7,346 bases of DNA, taken from positions 1 through 7,346 of the forward strand of contig PBPU01000102.1 in NCBI GenBank assembly GCA_002724825.1, written 5' to 3'. Below, piece by piece: positions 6,249-7,346 of this stretch. A program made the translations under genes and the position numbers. Positions within the stretch are counted from its first letter, which is position 1. Each line of letters opens with the position of its first letter. The stretch comes from Acidimicrobiaceae bacterium. Lineage in GTDB: Bacteria > Actinomycetota > Acidimicrobiia > Acidimicrobiales > UBA8592. The notes under the pieces were generated by a model. That model was given only the letters and a program-made list of their open reading frames with translations, had not been told where the DNA came from and searched no databases.

Positions 6249-7346
6249 TTGTCGGTTGCGCTGACCGGCATGGAGAGCATGGTCTCCACCATCATGGATT
6301 GAATCCAAAGGGTACACTTTTTTGGAATCTTGAGTGGCAAGCATTGTATGATTCTGCGATTCGTCGAGGTGAAGGAAAGTTAACCGCACATGGTGTATTG
6401 ATGGCGGAAACTGGAGAGCGAACAGGGCGCTCTCCAAATGACAAATTCGTGGTCAAGGATGATGAGAACGATTCACTGACTCGTGATATTTGGTGGGGCG
6501 ATGTCAACGTCCCAACCACTCCGGAAATTTATCGCAAGTTAAGTTCCAAAGTGCGCGATTATTTGTCCGCAAGAGATGAATTGTACATCCAAGACCTATA
6601 CTGTGGTGCGGACCCTACTGAGCGTTTGCCAATTCGAGTGGTCACTGAAAATGCATGGCATGCGGCCTTTGCACGCAATATGTTTGTCCGGCCTAGTGTC
6701 GCTGAAATCGAATCACATGTACCTGAATTCACGATTTTACATGCACCTCATTTTCATGCAGATCCTGATGCTGATGGCACCAATTCACATGTGTTTGTAA
6801 TGATCTCGTTTGAAGAAAAAACCGTCATTATCGGAGGAACTGAGTATGCTGGCGAAATCAAGAAATCAATTTTCTCAATCATGAATCATCTGTTACCAGA
6901 ACGTGGTCATCTTCCCATGCATTGCTCTTCCAATACGACAGGAGAAAACACGGCCGTATTCTTCGGTTTGTCAGGAACAGGCAAGACGACCCTTTCAGCA
7001 GACCCCAATCGAGCATTAGTTGGCGATGATGAACACGGATGGTCGGCTAAAGGTGTATTCAACTTTGAAGGTGGATGCTATGCGAAACTCATCGATTTAT
7101 CCGAAGAAGATGAGCCAGCGATTTTTGCAACTACCCGATTGCCCGGTTCCATTTTAGAAAACATCATTGTCGACGGTGAAGGAATTCCGGATTTTACCGA
7201 TGACTCTCTCACTGCGAATACTAGAGGATCTTACCCGATCGAATTCATCGAAAATCGTACGCCATATTCCATGGCCGGACATCCACAGAATGTGGTGTTT
7301 TTGACCTGTGATGCCTTTGGTGTTCTTCCTCCAATCAGCAGATTAA
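6236..7346 (+). CDS. pckA: ATP-dependent phosphoenolpyruvate carboxykinase (3' end cut by window edge)
   Basis: It catalyses oxaloacetate + ATP to phosphoenolpyruvate + CO2 + ADP in the cytosol, the entry step of gluconeogenesis. The first 370 codons are present, against about 530-540 in the family. Seen, numbered from ATG 6236: GRSPNDK with R65 (substrate Arg), CGADPTERL, GGTEYAGEIKKSIF with K210 (metal ligand), MHCSSN with H229 (metal ligand), the P-loop GLSGTGKTTL at 244-253, GDDEHGW with D265 (kinase-2 metal ligand), FNFEGGCYAKLI, NTRGSYP with R330, and the adenine-side DAFGVLPPISRL at the edge. No motif is broken, so the enzyme should be active. This is the ATP (bacterial/plant) type, not the GTP type. 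The N-terminus carries an unusual His-rich stretch (DRHGEHGLHHHG) before the conserved GTLFWNL. ATG 6203 is an in-frame alternative that would add 11 residues. The gene is divergent from the membrane-protein operon. Confidence 0.96.
   Translation, partial: MALPVVGCADRHGEHGLHHHGLNPKGTLFWNLEWQALYDSAIRRGEGKLTAHGVLMAETGERTGRSPNDKFVVKDDENDSLTRDIWWGDVNVPTTPEIYRKLSSKVRDYLSARDELYIQDLYCGADPTERLPIRVVTENAWHAAFARNMFVRPSVAEIESHVPEFTILHAPHFHADPDADGTNSHVFVMISFEEKTVIIGGTEYAGEIKKSIFSIMNHLLPERGHLPMHCSSNTTGENTAVFFGLSGTGKTTLSADPNRALVGDDEHGWSAKGVFNFEGGCYAKLIDLSEEDEPAIFATTRLPGSILENIIVDGEGIPDFTDDSLTANTRGSYPIEFIENRTPYSMAGHPQNVVFLTCDAFGVLPPISRL

Noticed and set aside
6177..6519. Minus-strand open frames of 86 and 75 residues
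   Set aside because: They are antisense to the start of pckA, whose sequence is strongly conserved in the plus frame.

Overview
The window holds three genes on the minus strand, probably co-transcribed, and one divergent gene on the plus strand. Two of the four run off the window edges. I see no RNA genes, insertion sequences, CRISPR arrays or integration sites. The best guess for the source is a planktonic archaeon, possibly of the Marine Group II (Poseidoniales) type. This is inferred from very large uncharacterised membrane proteins, acidic exported proteins, GTG starts and TATA-like boxes close to start codons. A bacterium is not excluded, because the ATP-type PEP carboxykinase and the methyltransferase family also occur there.

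Layout from the left edge. (1) Minus strand, 947 down to the edge: a class I SAM-dependent methyltransferase with a THUMP-like C-terminal half. Its last part is missing. (2) Minus strand, 1898 to 966: a membrane-anchored exported protein with a central beta-rich domain and a C-terminal FKBP-type peptidyl-prolyl isomerase fold. (3) Minus strand, 6093 to 2008: an unrecognised giant integral membrane protein of 1361 residues. It has roughly 35-37 hydrophobic segments in two blocks joined by a charged cytosolic linker, plus a 121-residue acidic N-terminal tail. (4) Plus strand, from 6236 to the right edge: the first 370 codons of an ATP-dependent phosphoenolpyruvate carboxykinase (pckA), with every catalytic motif up to the edge intact.

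The divergent intergenic stretch (6094-6235) is dense in signals. It has a TATA-like box for each direction, a perfect 7-bp inverted repeat with a 3-nt spacer, a second overlapping inverted repeat, and a 6-bp repeat that reaches the pckA start. Between the giant membrane protein and the FKBP gene there is a perfect 8-bp stem with a 3-nt loop, 4 nt after the stop codon.

How the genes cooperate is largely unknown. pckA is central carbon metabolism (oxaloacetate to PEP) and only shares the divergent promoter region. The three minus-strand genes may form one operon: a giant membrane protein, an extracytoplasmic folding factor and a methyltransferase. A functional link between the first two is suggested only by adjacency.
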